Shown here piece after piece: positions 12,603-22,081 of a stretch of DNA of 64,000 bases (positions within the stretch are counted from its first letter, which is position 1; every line of letters starts with the position of its first letter). The notes beneath the pieces are model-generated. The model searched no databases. It had not been told where the DNA came from and was given only the letters and a program-made list of their open reading frames with translations. A program made the translations under genes and the position numbers. Source of the stretch: Vanrija pseudolonga (taxonomy: Eukaryota; Basidiomycota; Tremellomycetes; Trichosporonales; Trichosporonaceae). The stretch covers positions 1,860,001 to 1,924,000 of the forward strand of contig NC_085850.1 in assembly GCF_020906515.1 (NCBI RefSeq). The letters run 5' to 3'.

Positions 12603-12738
12603 GCGCGCGCCTGCCGCACCTTTCGGACGCCATATGAGTGCTCCGAACTCTGCTTTGTGTAGCATGAGGTTTCATTGAATGCAGTTGGATTGTATTAAGC
12701 TGTGTGTGTGGGTGGGGTGCGTGATGACGGGATTCAAG

Positions 12739-15157
12739 CTAGGCAACAGCGCGGCGGGAGCGGAGGCTGCGACCCACGCGCTCGAGCGCCGAGGACACAA
12801 AGTCGATCTCTGGCCCTCCGCCCACAAGGCCCGCAACGAGGCCGCCGACGAGCGTGTCCCCCGCACCAGTGGTGCTGACGATTTCCTCAGGCGTGATAAC
12901 AGGGGCAGGGTAGTGGCTGAGCACGAGCCACTGGCCCTCGAGCGGGCCAGAGGGGACCTTGTGCGCCAGGCTCTCTGGCCAGCCCTCGCGCGGGCGCGAG
13001 GCCTCGAAACGGAGATGCACGAGGCCAGCGGCGCCCGCCTTGACCCAGAAGCCGCCGACGAAGGGCAAGCACGCGACCATCTTGGTGGCGACGCCGTGGT
13101 TCCTGATCCAGTCGCGGTGCTTGCGGTTGCTGAACGCCTCGAGTCCGGCACGCCAGTCGGGGCCCAGCCCGATCGAGTTGACAAACTCCCAGCCGTTGTC
13201 GTCGCTCTCGCTGATGGCGGCGTAGAGGTGGTCGAGCTCGAGCTGGTTCGGCGAGAGGTGGGTCAGCGCGCGCGGGTGGGCGCGCAGGGCGGGCAGGAGG
13301 CGGTTGAGCTTTGGCGTCGACGTCGGGTCGCACAGGGTCGGGATACCGAGCTCGGCGGACGTCGCCACGATCGCCTCGATCACCTCGGGGCGGAGATTGC
13401 AGTCGAACACGACGAGCTTGGGCGCCGTGTCGCGCAGGCGGCGCGTGACGCTCTCGACGGTGAGCCCCTCGACAATGTCCATGTCGGCCACGCCACCGAC
13501 CAGGTCCCCGTCCTTCTCGAGCAGGAGGTTACACACGGACGTGGCGCCAGGGAGGGGGACGAGGCCGTCGGCCCGCAGGCCGCCCTTACCCAGCTCGAGC
13601 TTGAGCAGGTCACCAAAGGCGTCCGTGTCGGTGCCACTGGCGTTGGTACCGACGGCAGAGAGAAGCATGACCTCGCCGGCGGGGAGAAGCGCCTGCGCCG
13701 CCTCGGCGATGTTGCGCCCCACGCCCCCGGGCGACACGAACACGGTGCCTGGCGTCGTGGTCCCGGGTACCAGCGGGCCGGAGACGCTCGAGGTGAGGTC
13801 GATGGCGGCTGATCCGACGACGAGGACGGAGGGGGGTGGGAGGTGGGAGGCGGTGGGTGCTGCTGGCTCAGCCACTGCGGAAGGGAGCGCAGGCTGCGCT
13901 GGCTGAGGGGCAGGAGCACCCGCTGCCGCCCGCGCCAGCTGTGCCACTTCGACCGCGACCTGTGTCCCGATGTGTGCGTTATTCTCGATAAGCTTGACGT
14001 CTGAATGTCAGCTAGACCGCGCAATTCGTAGCTCACTCAGCTCGAGCGCGCTGCCCTGCGTCAGCTCGCCGACGCGTTTGAGCAGCCACGGCGTGACCTC
14101 CTTGCCGCGCTTATCGATGCCCTGCTCGACGCTCTCGCGGACCGCCTGCTCGACGGCCGCCTGGACCTTGTCCCCGCGTGGGCCGTACTCGGCGGGGATG
14201 GGCACAGCGAGGAGCGTGGCAGTGGGGGATGGGAGCGTGAGGCCAGTGTCTGCCCGCGGGGTCAGCTACATCACCAAGCTACAGCAGTTGACGCCACGCA
14301 CAAACCGTCGCAGCGGCATCCGACACGCTGCCGACCCTCCATGGCGACTGAACCCCCGAGCTGGGCGTGTAAAAGGCCGGGAAATCCGCCGTCTCGCCAA
14401 ACGTCGCGACGCACACGCCCTGCGTCTCGAGCACCTCGAGCGTGCGCGGAATGTCGAGGATCGACTTGGCGCCGGCGCACACGACCATCATGGGCGTGCG
14501 GCCGAGCTCGAGGAGGTCGGCCGAGATGTCCATGCCTGGGGCGTGAGTGGGTGTCCCTGGCACAGCTTTCACCCACTGCTCTCGGCGCCGCGGTGCACGC
14601 CGCCTATGCCGCCCGTGACGAACGACTGGATCCCGACAGAGGACGCAATCACCATCGTGCCCGCCACCGTCGTGCCCCCGTCGCGGCGCAGCGCGAGCGC
14701 CGGTGCCAGGTCACGCCGGGACACCTTGACTGCCTGCCGTGAAGGGTCGGGGTTCGCGAGGCTGTCCAGCTCGAGCTGCGACAGGCCGATGTGGACGCGT
14801 CCGTCGCGCAGCGCGATGGTCGCTGGTACCGCGCCGTGCGAGCGGATGATCCGCTCGAGCGAGAGCGCCGTCGTCAGGTTGGCCGGGTACGGCATGCCTG
14901 AGGCAGGTCAGCTGGCACTCTGTGATCTACAGCTACCCACCATGCGTCACGATCGCCGTCTCCAGCGCGACCACCGGCGCGCCGGTCTCGAGCGCGTGCT
15001 CGACCTCGTCGGTCACTACCAGTCGCCCGTTCTGCTGTCAGCTGGCAGCCTGGCGAACGATCCAGCTCACCCATCGCGCACGCGCGGCCGCCAGTGTGCT
15101 TGCACTATGCGCTCCCAGTGGCAAACTCCGCGCTACCTTGGGAAGCGCTCGCAGCAT
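12739..15157 (-). CDS. bifunctional pseudouridine-5'-phosphate glycosidase / PfkB-family kinase
   Basis: Exons 15157-15071, 15031-14941, 14897-14577, 14535-14302, 14249-14037 and 14000-12739 give 735 residues. Residues of about 30-330 are PsuG-like: VALETAIVTHGMPYP, GGIGGVHRG, the Lys in VCAGAKSILDIPRTLE (catalytic Lys region), FAVPIP-like LLAVPIP and IENNAHIG. Residues of about 360-735 are a ribokinase/PfkB fold: VVGSAAIDL, GGVGRNIAEA and the C-terminal STTGAGDTLVGG anion-hole/base motif. Together they would phosphorylate pseudouridine and split the phosphate into uracil and ribose 5-phosphate. The first 29 residues are Arg/Ala/Ser-rich with no acidic residue, which looks like a mitochondrial presequence (inference). 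This fusion order is known from other fungi. The donor at 14301 was chosen because it alone keeps frame. Confidence 0.93.
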
Positions 15158-15480
15158 GCTGTGAGAAAGTCTGCAGGAATGAGTCATGGTGAGGGGAGAG
15201 ATGGAAGTCAAATGGCTGGGTGGAATGCGACGTCATAATTTGTCACTTGTGACGCATGGTAACTGGCGGATTGTGGCTCCCGTCCCGATCTCAACCCCGC
15301 CATCGCCACCTTCCGTCTAGGAAAATGCATGCTGATGATATGGTCATATAGACGTGTGGAAGACGTGTATCAAGAGGCTGAATATTAGCCCAGGGCCTGG
15401 GACAAGGTGTGTGCGTGCGCCAGGCAGAACATGGTATGGGGGATAAAGGTTCGGCGCAATGTGCGTAGGTGACAAGATGA
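15158..15480. other. intergenic region between two leftward genes
   Basis: About 320 bases holding the promoter of the glycosidase-kinase gene and the 3' end of the GPI-protein gene. I see no gene or notable repeat in it. Confidence 0.35.
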
Positions 15481-17233
15481 TTAGAGTACAATGGCCGCGG
15501 CAACGGCAGCACAGCCGAGCGCGAAGCCGAGGATGTCCTTGCGAGCAAGAGCAGGGGCAGCAGCCGAAGGCTTGGCGGTCGACGACGAGGTAGCAGCAGC
15601 GCCAGAGCTCGAAGCCTCACCCTTCGCGCCAGTCTTCGAGGCGCCGGCGGCGCCAGAGCCGGAGGCCGAGCCCGCCGAAGTCTGCGAAGCCGTGGGGGCA
15701 GCAGTGCCAGTGGCCGGCTTGAGCGAGTAGCTCAGCTTGGACCACGACGCGCCCGAGGCGACCTGCCAGTTGGAGACGGCGTTGGCAATGTAGTAGATGT
15801 TGCCCTGGGTGTCAATCTGGACGACCGACGAGTCCGAGGCGGCATAGGCAGCGTTCGTGTCCTTAGACGTTGGGGGAGGGAGGATCTGGGTCGAGTTGAT
15901 GAGGGACGTGGGCATGGGCGAGCCAGTGGTGATGTTGTAGCTTCCAGGGTCGGTGTAGTGGGTGACAACGTACGAGTTGGAGAAGTCGTTGGGGACGTAA
16001 AGAACCTGGTAGGGCACCGTGTTGTTCTGAACGAGGAACGAAGTCGCCTGACCGGCCGAGTCGGGGAAGTTGCTGCCGCCGACAGCGGGGTATGCCTGAG
16101 CCTGGGGCTGGAAGTAGCTGTAGTGGATGACAAAGACATTGGCCGAGCCGGCAGGGGTGCTGGGAACACCAAAGTAGAGGATGTGGTTGGAGGCAAGGGC
16201 GGCCGTCACCTTGTAGTCAGTGAGCGGGAAGGGAGGGGTGCCGACGTTGCTCCAGGCAGCGGTACCAGCAGCCGTGTTGGTGATGAGACCAAGGTCGAGC
16301 GAGTAGGCACCCTCCGACGCGCTGGGGATGGTGAAGAGCACGTTGGTGTCGTGGTCGAGCACGGCCGCCGAGCGCGAGTTGCCCGTCGAGGTGGGGCCAC
16401 CCGAGGTCGTCTGCTTGCTCCACTTGTCGCCGGCAATGTCGTAGATGTAAACAGACTTTGGGCGTTAGCTGAAACGTCGACTGCACCGCAACTTACAGTA
16501 GCGTCGGCGGCATCAGCACCAATGACGTAGACCGCGTTGTTGCTCTGTGAAAGGAGACACTGCAAGTTGGCACCGCTGAAGGGGGGACGGCCGACGGTCG
16601 ACAGGGGCTTGGGAGAAGGAGCTGGTGAATGGTCAGCGTGAGGTAACGCAACTGGCGTGTTGGGTGCTTGTTCGGTGGGCAGTGGCGCGGAGGTCGGCGC
16701 GGCGTTCAACCAACCACTATGGGCGGGCGCGACCGTCTGTCTCTTCCTCGAGCGGGTCTCGTCCATGGCCAGCGCCCATATGCAGTCCCCTTCCTCGCCT
16801 TCCTCGTCGTCTTCCTCGTCTTCCTCGGGCCGGCACAGCCGCTGCCCCCGCGCTCACCCTCGAGGGTTGCTCGTGAGGCAAGGTTGCCCACCCACCCGCC
16901 CTCGAGCCAAGCTCGCAAGGAAGGTCACCCGCCCACCCACCCTGCTGGCGCGAGCAAGACGTCGCCCACCCACCCACCCCTATGATCGCTGCGCGATCAA
17001 GAAGTCGCCCGCCCACCCACCCCTACGCGCTGCGCGCGAGAATGTATGCCACCACCCACCCCTCCACCCGGCTCCGCCTCCCCCCACTTACATGACCAGC
17101 TCGAGCTTGGACCCAGGTTGACGTCTTGCTCTCCTCCAAACGCGTAGAGGTTGAACTGGGCGTCAAACTGCACGCAGGGGACGGCGGCGACGAGGGCGGG
17201 AAGGAGAGCCGCCAAGGCGAAGAAAGCGACCAT
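15481..17233 (-). CDS. secreted, probably GPI-anchored beta-propeller-like surface protein
   Basis: Exons 17233-17092, 16621-16497 and 16455-15481 give 413 residues. The N-terminus MVAFFALAALLPALVAA is a clear signal peptide. The body has kelch-like features: NLYAFGG, VYVIGADAADATSVYIYDIA, RSAAVLDHDTNVLFTIP, ILYFGVPS and NIYYIANAVSNWQ, spaced like beta-propeller blades, with several N-glycosylation sequons (NNT, NST). After about 340 it becomes Ser/Ala/Gly/Thr-rich and ends in a hydrophobic segment (ILGFALGCAAVAAAIVL), the layout of a GPI-anchored cell-wall protein. The first intron is 470 nt, about ten times the local norm, and is packed with repeats (separate entry). I do not recognise a named family. 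Confidence 0.85.
16855..17075 (-). repeat. degenerate ~40-bp tandem repeat of hairpin plus CCCACCC tract, inside an intron
   Basis: About four to five units. Each is a short inverted repeat followed by a purine spacer and a GTCGCCCACCCACCC-like run (plus-strand reading). Clear stems: 16903-16907 with 16911-16915, 16943-16946 with 16953-16956, 16983-16989 with 16993-16999, and 17026-17030 with 17034-17038. The stem sequences differ between units but pairing is kept. On the transcribed strand the C tracts become G tracts. Confidence 0.75.
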
Positions 17234-18053
17234 TTTGGGCAACGGGAAGGGGAGTGGGAGGTGAGCGAGAGGCTAAGGGAGTGTAGAGAGTGTGTGTGTG
17301 TTGGGTTGGGTTATCGACTTGGAATGTTCTTTGTTGATCAATGAGATGCCCGTGCGTTGCGTTGCGGCGTATGTATGTGAGTGTGAGAAGTTGGTTGTAT
17401 CGAGTGGAGACAAAAGTGGAACGAGAGTGGTGTGCGTGGTTGCTGCGAGGAGACGGATCGGTCGCACTGAAGTCATCTACGGCGGCAGGGGTGGCCAATG
17501 TGTGCCAGGGCGAGGCACTGCCCATGCTGTCAACGGGTCCACTTGGGCTCGCAGCATACCCGAAATAGGAACACTTTGCTATTTCGTTTAGCACGCACTC
17601 TTGTCGTAATTCAAATCTCTGTCGGTCAAGTTACCGTGCGGTGGCTGATTTTGATTTCTCTCGTCTCTGGCTGGCTGGGTGCGCAGCAGAGCCTGGCCCA
17701 CTGTGACATTTACCTGAATGGAGACGCGTTCCGCCCCTTCTAATGCGGTTTCAGGGCAACACTAACCTGCTAAATCCTCCTCCACGCCTTGCGTTGTCCC
17801 AAATGGACTTCATCGAAACGCCACTCCTGTGCCCATGGACTTCATCGGAGCTCCACCGCCCACGTGGCTATTGCCGTATTCCCGGACGTGGCATCGTCGT
17901 CATTTCAGGCACAACCTCCGCCGCTCACTGCACCTCCATCTGCGGCGTGCTTGGGTGCTGCAGCAGCTGGGCTGCTGTTGACGCCCGCAATCTCTATTTG
18001 GCTCGAGTCTTCCACAACCACAACCACCCCCACTCCACACACATTTGCCCAGC
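17234..18053. promoter_or_regulatory. divergent intergenic region, GPI protein and NTF2
   Basis: About 820 bases. Next to the GPI-protein start lies a GT/GA-rich stretch (17280-17410). Next to NTF2 lies a CA/CT-rich leader (18010-18053). No gene is supported between them. Confidence 0.4.
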
Positions 18054-18826
18054 ATGGCCGACATCAACGAGATCGCCAAGCAGGTGAGTGGCGACTAGTC
18101 ACGCGTTAATTGCCACTGACACCTGCAGTTCACCGGTGTGTAGCCGAGCTCAGCTCGTTGACCGCGACCACATCTCGTTATTGACACGGCGGCACAGACT
18201 ACTACTACAGCACGTTTGACTCCAACCGTGCCAACCTCGCGCCGCTCTACGTGCGTTGAGGACCGCCCGTCCCAGCTAACGCCTCAGCGCGACCACTCCA
18301 TGCTCACCTGGGAGGACAAGCAGCTGCAGGGCACGGCGGCCATCCTCAACCAGCTCCAGGTGCGTGCTTGAGTGTGGCGAGCGCGCAGCTCTGTGTGTGT
18401 GTGGGTGTGCTCTGGCGCGAGGCGCACGAGCGCGGGAAACAGGTGGCCCAGTCTCAGAAGTGGAGCATGGAGCACACCCACCGCCGTCGTCACTGCAACC
18501 GCTTCTAACTCGCCCACAGGGCCTCCCCTTCGCCCAGGTCCAGCACAAGGTCATCACCCGCGACGCACAGCCCGCGTCGGACACTGTCGCCTCGATTCTC
18601 GTCCTCGTGACGGGACAACTGCTGGTTGACGACGGCGCCAACGTCCTGTCGTACTCGCAAATGTTCCACGTGAGTGGTGTTGTCGTTGTTGAGCCGACAA
18701 TGTGCTTATATCTCACAGCTCGTTCCCGACGGAGGTAGCTACTTTGTGTAAGTGCTGCAGCGTGCTTGTCATTCAGCCCTAACACCCCCCAGCCTCAACG
18801 ACGTCTTCCGCCTCGTCTACGGATAG
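18054..18826 (+). CDS. NTF2: nuclear transport factor 2
   Basis: Seven exons encode only 124 residues: 18054-18083, 18129-18135, 18198-18250, 18288-18359, 18520-18669, 18719-18747 and 18793-18826. The spliced protein aligns end to end with yeast Ntf2: YYYSTFDSNRANLAPLY, then RDHSMLTWEDKQLQGTAAI, LPFAQVQHKV, DAQPAS, LVTGQLLVDD, SQMFHLVPDG and NDVFRLVYG. It is the small dimeric cone-fold carrier of RanGDP into the nucleus. The second exon is 7 nt long; its presence is forced by frame and by the FT pair found in homologues. Intron 4 is 160 nt, the rest about 35-62 nt. Confidence 0.95.
18129..18135 (+). other. NTF2: 7-nt micro-exon of NTF2
   Basis: TTCACCG sits between a GCAG acceptor and a GTGTGT donor. 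With flanking exons it gives K-Q-F-T-D-Y-Y-Y, matching the N-F-T-x-F-Y-Y pattern of Ntf2 proteins. Skipping it would shift the frame. Confidence 0.85.
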
Positions 18827-19100
18827 AAGCCCTCGTCCTGGCGACTGAGCGGCGAGCATGGCGTTGACCGCGCCAACAGCATGGAGATCTGGTGTCAGGC
18901 GGTGCGGGTAACGAATGCATGATATATTACTTCTAATATGGCTATGTGACGGGGCTGGTCGAGGCGTGAGGCGCGCAGCGCTGAGGGCGGCAGCGGACAA
19001 GAGATGAGGGACCGCCGGGATGTGGAGCGTCCGAGTGGGCGGGACGAGGCGAGGGCGATGGGCCGGGACGAGAGGAGGAGGCGAGTCAAGGACTCCCCAT
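18827..19100. other. convergent 3' flanks of NTF2 and FAP7
   Basis: About 270 bases holding both 3' untranslated ends. Nothing else seen. Confidence 0.35.
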
Positions 19101-19879
19101 CTAGGCATCGTGCACGCCCTCCTCGCGGTCCTTCTCCCACGACGTCGCCCACTGCGCGATACGCGCGACGTTGTTCTCGACCTCGTTGTCGCCGCCCGAG
19201 CCGTCGCTCTGGAGCTCGACGATAATTTCTTCCGCGTACGACTCGCGCGTCTCGTTGATGACCGTCATCATGATCTCGGCGGTAATGTTCTCCGTGATCT
19301 TGTTCTCGGGGTAGTTGCTGGGGAAGCGCGTCAGCGCCGACCAAGGGCAGGCCCGCAGAAGGAGAAGTGTTAAGCGTCCATCGACTGGACTGGACGCGCG
19401 CCTGCGGCAGTCGCCCACTCACCGAGCCTCCAACCGCTCATACAGCACCGAGTTGTCGCACCGCAGCACGACGGCAAGGTCGACCCAGCGCTCGGGGAAC
19501 AGCGACGGGTCGTGGTGGTCGAGGATGAAGCCTGGGGGTGTGAGCTGCTGCGGTCGCCATGTCCAACGTGCGCGGCGCGGCCACGGCACCCTCGCCTCGC
19601 TCCGCTCGGCTCGCGCTCACCCGTCTCGGCCGGCCCATCAGCCGGGTTGACCACCTCCTCGAGGTAGTCGAGCAGCCGGTCCTCGTCGACCGTGTAGCTC
19701 TGCCACTCGTCGTCCCATCCCTCGTGGAAGCCGTGCTGCTTGACAATGTCGCCAATGTTCAGGTGCTGCAGGGGCACGTCGGCGTCGAGCGCCAGCATCT
19801 CAGAGTGCAGCGTCTTGCCCGTGCCCGGGGTGCCCGTCACCAGGATGATGGGGTGTCTGCGGGGGTGGTGCGTCGTCAT
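19101..19879 (-). CDS. FAP7: adenylate kinase-like ATPase Fap7 (AK6/hCINAP)
   Basis: Exons 19879-19621, 19531-19423 and 19317-19101 give 194 residues. Walker A is VTGTPGTGKT near the N-terminus, followed by LNIGDIVKQHG, the broken helix and NMP-binding region of AK6. FILDHHDPSLFPERW and LRCDNSVLYERL match the family's second half, and NYPENKITENITAEIM matches the AK6 lid. Known role: nuclear NTPase that joins uS11 and helps final 18S rRNA processing. The length is usual for the family. It lies just downstream of the Bud22-like gene in the same direction, with about 160 bases between them. Confidence 0.95.
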
Positions 19880-20037
19880 TGTGTGCGATGGGTGATGGCT
19901 GCTTGCGCTCGCGGCAGAAGATCAACTTTTATCAGTTGTGGAATTGTCGATCTTTGGTGGCGACGGGAGTATTTTTTCCAACAACAACCCCACCCAGCCG
20001 AGGCCATGCCACATCCATCATCTCTATGCAATGTCTA

Positions 20038-21878
20038 CTAGTCAAACACAATCTTGGTCGCCTTGGCACCGACAGCCTCGCGCTGCTTGCGCAGACGAGC
20101 GGCCTCCCAGGACGGGTGGAGGCTCTTCGCGTCGGGGTTCGCATTGGGCTTAGGCGCCGTTACTGGCGCCGAAGTGCGAGGCGCGGGAGCTGCCATCGTC
20201 GCCGGGGTAGGAGTAGCAGCAGCAGCCGCAGGCGGCGCACCCGCGCCGGCACCACTCCTCTGACCCCATCCAGAGTCCCGCTTCTGTCCCTGCGGTCCAC
20301 GCTTGCGCTTCTCCTCCTCCTCGCGCGCCTTGACGACGTGGTTGGCACCCTTGCCGTACTTCTTCTCCCAGATACTGAGCTGGTCAGCGGTGTCCAAACC
20401 CAGCGCGGTGTCACTTACGCCTGACGTGCGCGCTGCCCACGACGATTCTTCCTTGGCGCCGTCTTGCTTCCAAAGATACCGTTCGGGTCGTAGTCGTTGT
20501 CTGGGTCCGAGTCACCCTCGCCGGCTGGCGCGAAGCCGCTCGCCAGGGACGGAAGGAACATGGACGACTTGCCGTCGGCCTTGGCTGTTCTTCCCTTCGG
20601 TGCTGGCGCAGGGGCAGCCTCCTTTGTCCGCTTTCTGGGCGGCACATCCGACGCCTCCGACTCGTCCCCAGAGTCGGAGGGCGGCGCGATCCGCCCATCC
20701 AGGCCGGATACCGAGCCCGACTCCCACCCGTCGTCGTCGCCGTCATCGTCGCCATCGCTACCGTCGCCGAGCGAGCCGCTCTCCCATCCCGCGTCGTCAG
20801 CCGCCCTGTCTTCGACGATGACCTCGTCGTCGCTCTCGAGCCCCTCGATACGGCCGAGCGGCAGGCCCTCCTCGTCCTCGCTTTCCTCCTCGCTCTCGTC
20901 GTCCGTGCCGTCGTCGGAACCGCGGCGCTGGGCAGCGCGTCCCTTCGGAGCTTTTGCCGCCTTGGTCCTCACGTCCAAGCTGGCACCAGACTCGCCCATG
21001 ACGAATGCGACGAGCGTCTTCATCGCGTCAGCGACCGGCTTGGACGAGCACAGCCGGTTCTCAGCCTTGGTGATGGCTTCTGGCGTTGCTGACGAGCTGG
21101 ACGCAGCGATAGACGGCTCAGCAGTGAGCAGGACCGTAATGGACTCGGGGAGCTCGACCCGCTTGAGCAGGTGGTGCTTCTTGAGCTTCTGCGCCAGGTG
21201 CGCCGTCGCGACCGCGCGGAGCTGGAGCGCCTAACCGTCAGCATTTAGACCCTTCTCCCCACACTCACGCTCAGAAGCTTCCTCTGACTCTCCAGCTCTG
21301 CGACCTCGGCCTTCTTCTCCTCGCCCTTGCCGCGCAGGAACTTGACCTTCTTGATCAGGCGCATCGACTCCATCGTCTTGGCCTGCTTGAACACGGGGTG
21401 GAGCTTCTTGAGCACTGGCTGGATACGCTTCTCGATGCCCGCAAAGTCGGGCCCGGCGGGCATGGGTTCAGCAACGGCGACATCGATAGCTGGCGCCGCG
21501 GGCGCGGGCGCGTCACCTCCCTCGGCGGCGAGCTTCGCCTGACGGGTCAGCTTCACCCACACCAGCAACCCACCGCAATGGCCAGCCGCTTGGCCTCCTC
21601 GCGCATCTTTCCGGTCCGCTTCCGCTTCTTGCCTCCTTCCTCAGCCGGCCTAGGCTCGTCGACAGCCATAGCCTCCGTGGGCTCCTCGCGCGCGACCTCC
21701 GGCACATCGGCGACGGGCTCGGTCTCGACAGGCGCGGCAGCCTCGGCGTCTAGCTTGGCCTGAACTGTCAGCACTTCCCCAACCACAAACCCACCTGGAT
21801 CGCTGCGCGCTTCGCCTCCTCGCGCTGCTTGCCGGTCCTCTTGCGCTTCTTGCCCTCCATTGTCTGGGCTTCGGACAT
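20038..21878 (-). CDS. BUD22: Bud22/SRFBP1-like ribosome biogenesis protein
   Basis: Exons 21878-21795, 21759-21574, 21538-21269, 21230-20419 and 20374-20038 give 562 residues. After a Lys/Arg-rich start there is a helical segment (IEKRIQPVLKKLHPVFKQA and LIKKVKFLRGK), then long Asp/Glu/Ser-rich tracts. The C-terminus LHPSWEAARLRKQ ... KIVFD is the Bud22 signature. Known role: nucleolar factor for 18S rRNA maturation. Odd: exon 1 and the end of exon 2 encode nearly the same KKRKRTGK-REEAKR-AI peptide, and the starts of exons 2 and 3 both encode AKL-AE. The two introns between them are 35 nt each and alike, so an exon-intron-exon block has been duplicated. Confidence 0.85.
21520..21862 (-). 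repeat. tandem duplication of an exon-intron-exon segment in the Bud22-like gene
   Basis: The segment covering the end of exon 1, intron 1 (21794-21760) and start of exon 2 resembles the segment covering the end of exon 2, intron 2 (21573-21539) and start of exon 3, offset by about 221 bases. Both introns are 35 nt, begin GTGGGTT and carry CTGAC before the acceptor. Confidence 0.75.
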
Positions 21879-22081
21879 GGTGTTGTGCTTGCAGTGTCAA
21901 CATTCATCTCGCTGCACTTGGCCGTGATCGAAATTTAGGAGTCCCACGGTGGAAGCGGGTGGAAGAAGGTAGCCACCGTGGGAAAGTCGTGGAGCTTGGT
22001 GAGGGTGGAGGTCGACCACGAGAGCTGCCTAATTGGTACTGGGATTCATGCAATGCAATATGCTGATAATCTATGTATAAT

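Noticed and set aside
12679-13906. Rightward frames opposite the glycosidase-kinase gene
   Set aside because: Shadows of the PfkB coding strand, which carries real motifs.
16780-16830. TTCCTCGTC repeats next to the intron hairpin array as part of the same array
   Set aside because: Different unit and no inverted repeat; a simple pyrimidine tract near the intron's 3' half is enough.
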